DNA of 64,000 bases from the NCBI GenBank assembly GCA_903994525.1, contig CAJEXW010000015.1, forward strand, positions 1 through 64,000, read 5' to 3'. The notes beneath the pieces were generated by a model. It ran no database searches, was not told where the DNA came from, and saw only the letters and a list, made by a program, of their open reading frames with translations. Made by a program: the position numbers and the translations under genes. Each line of letters opens with the position of its first letter. Position 1 is the stretch's first letter. This stretch comes from an uncultured Chlorobiaceae bacterium. Its GTDB lineage: Bacteria; Bacteroidota; Chlorobiia; Chlorobiales; Chlorobiaceae. Shown piece by piece: positions 61,634-64,000 of the stretch.

Positions 61634-62065
61634 TCATGCAGGCCTCAGGTTCTCGCCAGCATGAAGCTTCCGAAGAAGTTTGCCTATTGTTATCTGTTCA
61701 AATTCATGATGAACCACCTGTTCGATTCTCATGATTTCGTGACGCAGGACACAGCGTGAGCGATTGGCACAAATCTGCTTGCGAAACATGCACTCAGAGA
61801 TCTGTACCGTTCCCTGAAATATCTCAATCAACTGCCTGACACCGATCTCATCAGGATCTTTTGCCAGCATAAAGCCCCCCTGAACTCCCTCCTTCGACAC
61901 AATCAAATCGTGCCGAATCATCTCCTGCAACACTCCACGAAGAAACGGGTAAGGCATATCCTGCTCACTGGCAATCGCCTTGGCTGAAACATAGCTCCCC
62001 TTTTGAGCTCCAAGCATCACCAAAGCCCGTATTGCGTAATCCGTTTTTTTTGTCAGTACTTTCAT
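61634..62065 (-). CDS. Rrf2-family iron-sulfur transcriptional regulator
   Basis: 143 residues. The winged helix starts MKVLTKKTDYAIRALVML and the recognition region is MPYPFLRGVLQEMIRHDLI. Three cysteines (92, 99 and 105 in SECMFRKQICANRSRC) suit a Fe-S cluster sensing NO or redox, as in NsrR. Placed first in the operon with the ferredoxin gene and hcp, so it is the likely regulator of the nitrosative-stress response. Confidence 0.92.
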   Translation of the reverse strand: MKVLTKKTDYAIRALVMLGAQKGSYVSAKAIASEQDMPYPFLRGVLQEMIRHDLIVSKEGVQGGFMLAKDPDEIGVRQLIEIFQGTVQISECMFRKQICANRSRCVLRHEIMRIEQVVHHEFEQITIGKLLRKLHAGENLRPA

Positions 62066-62075
62066 AGCTTTTCTT

Positions 62076-62096
62076 AATTGATATCAATATAGTATC
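62076..62096. promoter_or_regulatory. Candidate Rrf2 binding site
   Basis: A perfect 12-bp palindrome ATTGATATCAAT is followed by AGTATC just upstream of the rrf2 ATG (about 15-30 bp). The position suits autoregulation. No known Rrf2 consensus was matched with certainty. Confidence 0.35.
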
Positions 62097-62115
62097 AGTT
62101 ATAATCAAAACAAAA

Positions 62116-62143
62116 ATATTTCTCTGTGCAAACAGAGAAATAT
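62116..62143 (-). terminator. Intrinsic terminator of rmuC
   Basis: Perfect 11-bp arms (ATATTTCTCTG and complement) around a 6-bp loop, followed on the minus strand by TTTTTGTTTTG. It lies 32 bp after the rmuC stop and before rrf2, so it separates the two units. Confidence 0.85.
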
Positions 62144-62175
62144 AATGCCATCTGCGCATCAATACGAGTTTTGCG

Positions 62176-63483
62176 CTACTCGGCGACCGGGTGATCATCT
62201 CCAGCAACCCCGGCGGCGGCAATCTCCGGGGGTATTTGGCGACTTACCTTGGCACCAAGGCGGCGAATCTCCTCTACCCTGCCAACAAGGTTGCCTCTTC
62301 CCGCCGTGATGTGCTTCAGTGCACGATCAAAGGAATCGGTCACACCAGAGAGTTTTTTTTGAGCCTCCATCATGTCTTCAACAACACGGGCAACCTGATC
62401 GCAAATTTTTCCGGCTTTTTCGGCAATCAGCTCGGCATTGCGGTTTTCGTTTTCGCGCCTCCAAATTTGGGCAATAAGCTTGAGGGTAATCATCAGGGTT
62501 GTCGGACCACACAAAACAACATTCTTCCCCGCAAGATTATACATAATATCGGGATCTGCTTGCATCACCGCCTGCCATGCAGGCTCAAGAGGAATGCAGA
62601 GAATGACAAAATCAAGAGTACCGTTACCTCCAATACTGCTGTACTCCTTCGACTGCAACCCTGCAATGTGGCGACGAACTGACTGCACATGTTCCCTGAG
62701 TGCACTCTGACGTTCAGCATCATCCTCAAGAGTGCAGAAGCGTTCATAAGCGGTCAGAGAGACCTTGGAATCGACAATCACAGCCTTCTTGCCCGGTAAG
62801 AGCACCATAAAATCAGGTCGCTTCAGAAAACCGTCATCCTCCCGAAAACTCTCCTGGGCCGTATATTCTCGCCCCTTTTCCAGCCCAGAAGCCTCAAAAA
62901 TCCTCTCAATAATCATCTCGCCCCAATCCCCCTGCTTTTTTGCCTCTCCCTTGATTGCCCGAGCAAGGGTGTTTGCCTCGTCGCTCACTCGACCGCTCAG
63001 CCTCTGCAGTTGCCGTACCTCTTCAATGAGCTGCCCCGATAGCGCCGTATCGGTATCGTGCACCTCCTCGATTCTTTTGCGATACGCTTCAAGCTGCTCG
63101 CGCAAAGGCTGCAGAAGAGAGTCGATTCGTTCCCGGTTTTCCTGACCCAGCGCCCTCCCCCGCTCCTCAAAAATTCTGTTGGAAAGGTTCTCAAATTCAC
63201 GTTTCAATCGCGATTCCGATTCCTGCATCAAGGCCGTTTTTTCGAGGGCATTTCTCTGCTCGTTACTGAGATCAGCCTCAAGGCGGACAGAACTAATTTT
63301 CAGTTCTTCAAGCTCCCGCGTTTTTGATTCCAGTCGATTGACAACTGAACGCGCCTCCTCTTCCACATTTCGCAATCGCTGGAGCTCTTCCTTCAGCGGA
63401 GCATCACGCAGCAAGCGATAGGCTACAAAAAGAAGGAGTGCAAAAAGAGCAAGAAGCATCGAAAAAGAGAGCATATCAAGCAT
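62176..63483 (-). CDS. rmuC: RmuC-family DNA recombination protein
   Basis: 435 residues. One N-terminal membrane helix (MLSFSMLLALFALLLFVAYR), then a long coiled coil (about 30-165), then the PD-(D/E)XK-like nuclease domain with KQGDWGEMIIERIFEASGL, RPDFMVLLPGKKAVIVDSKV and FVILCIPLEPAW. In E. coli RmuC limits inversion at short repeats. It ends in the terminator at 62116-62143. Confidence 0.93.
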   Translation of the reverse strand: MLDMLSFSMLLALFALLLFVAYRLLRDAPLKEELQRLRNVEEEARSVVNRLESKTRELEELKISSVRLEADLSNEQRNALEKTALMQESESRLKREFENLSNRIFEERGRALGQENRERIDSLLQPLREQLEAYRKRIEEVHDTDTALSGQLIEEVRQLQRLSGRVSDEANTLARAIKGEAKKQGDWGEMIIERIFEASGLEKGREYTAQESFREDDGFLKRPDFMVLLPGKKAVIVDSKVSLTAYERFCTLEDDAERQSALREHVQSVRRHIAGLQSKEYSSIGGNGTLDFVILCIPLEPAWQAVMQADPDIMYNLAGKNVVLCGPTTLMITLKLIAQIWRRENENRNAELIAEKAGKICDQVARVVEDMMEAQKKLSGVTDSFDRALKHITAGRGNLVGRVEEIRRLGAKVSRQIPPEIAAAGVAGDDHPVAE

Positions 63484-63793
63484 GATTGATAATAATCGGT
63501 TTGAATCACAAGTGACAAATGAATAAAAGGGTAACTGAAAATATACGACAGAAAGGCTGGCTCGGTAACAATTCAGGAAGTTCCTTTTTTTCTGTAAGAT
63601 ACAAACTTATAAGTCTCTACAGTCATCAGGAGGAAGAGAGCGAATGGTGTGGCGCGTAACGGTTTTTTCTCAGTAAAATTGATGAGAATAAAAAGATTTA
63701 TGCAACTGCACACTGGCTGCTGATCAGGAGACGACTTAGGCACACTTTGAACTTAAAGTAAAAAGACAGTGCTGGAGCGGTTACCGTCTGCGA
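63484..63793. other. Intergenic region, no gene recognised
   Basis: 310 bp between the rmuC start and the 3' end of the alanine dehydrogenase gene. An AGGAGG at 63631 precedes a 10-codon plus-strand frame (MVWRVTVFSQ, stop); it is too short to support. Otherwise AT-rich sequence. Confidence 0.4.
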
Positions 63794-64000
63794 TTACAAA
63801 AAGGGATTATCATAAAACGGCAATCCAAGAGAGTGGGCAACCTCTTTGTGAGTCACCTGGCCATTCAGAGTATTGAGACCTTTCGCAAGTCCGGGCACCA
63901 TCACCATGGCACCTTCAAGACCAAGATCAGCAATCCGTCGAATGTAAGGCAGTGTGGCACAGGTAAGGGCTTCAGTGGAAGTTCGGGGATAGGCCCCCGG
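63794..64000 (-). CDS. ald: Alanine dehydrogenase, C-terminal part (runs off the window)
   Basis: The last 68 codons of a gene that starts outside the window. Signature residues are YPRTSTEALTCATLPYIRRI, GAMVMVPGLAKGLNTLNGQV and THKEVAHSLGLPF, the highly conserved C-terminus of alanine dehydrogenases (NAD-dependent alanine to pyruvate). The frame is open to position 64000. Confidence 0.88.
   Translation of the reverse strand, partial: PGAYPRTSTEALTCATLPYIRRIADLGLEGAMVMVPGLAKGLNTLNGQVTHKEVAHSLGLPFYDNPFL

Noticed and set aside
63647-63679. Ten-codon leader peptide after AGGAGG
   Set aside because: Too short, and there is no plus-strand gene after it.

Overview
The window looks like a chromosomal segment of a green sulfur bacterium (Chlorobiaceae, Chlorobium/Pelodictyon type). 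This is inferred from the mix of anaerobic genes, the late cobalamin genes and the overall flavour of the proteins; no rRNA or other marker gene is present to prove it. Base composition is close to 50 % G+C in the housekeeping part and much lower in part of the cas operon. No rRNA, tRNA or CRISPR array was recognised.

Region 1 (1-10.5 kb) is a damaged defence region on the minus strand. It holds a type I-B cas operon read as cas6, cas8b, cas7, cas5, cas3, cas1, cas2, cas4. cas4 is cut off at the window start by what looks like the end of an IS21-type element. cas7 carries an in-frame TAA. The effector genes (cas8b to cas3) are far more AT-rich than the flanking cas6 and cas1/cas2/cas4, as if a module had been swapped. 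Beside it lies an AbiE-type toxin-antitoxin pair whose toxin is truncated by a broken tnpB fragment. The antitoxin is intact and has a near-perfect palindrome at its start.

Region 2 (10.5-14.9 kb) has a TetR/tandem-flavodoxin/methyltransferase operon with an inverted-repeat operator, a zinc alcohol dehydrogenase, and the stub of a umuC gene. Region 3 (14.85-24.2 kb) is a five-gene minus-strand operon read as SNF2-type helicase, type III-like adenine methyltransferase, RhuM/BRO-like DNA-binding protein, Doc/Fic toxin, and type III Res-like helicase-nuclease. It abuts the umuC stub on one side and a broken HTH gene on the other, so it looks like an inserted defence island.

Region 4 (24.6-30.7 kb) has a lone amidohydrolase and a complete arsenic operon (arsR, thioredoxin-like gene, arsC, acr3, arsD, arsA). 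Region 5 (30.8-64 kb) is ordinary chromosome: miaA; an envelope operon (DUF2141, ynbE, ydbL, ydbH) for phospholipid transport; a repeat protein of unknown role; cobalamin assembly genes (cobU, cobT, cobS) behind prc and a methyltransferase; fba; a folate ligase/ppk/rpiB/CBS/M20-amidohydrolase operon in which the amidohydrolase is frameshifted at a nine-G tract; pyrC; two more methyltransferase/epimerase genes; a BMP-type lipoprotein; an NlpC/P60 peptidase; a hybrid histidine kinase; a nitrosative-stress operon (rrf2, ferredoxin protein, TPR protein, hcp); rmuC; and the 3' end of an alanine dehydrogenase gene running off the window.
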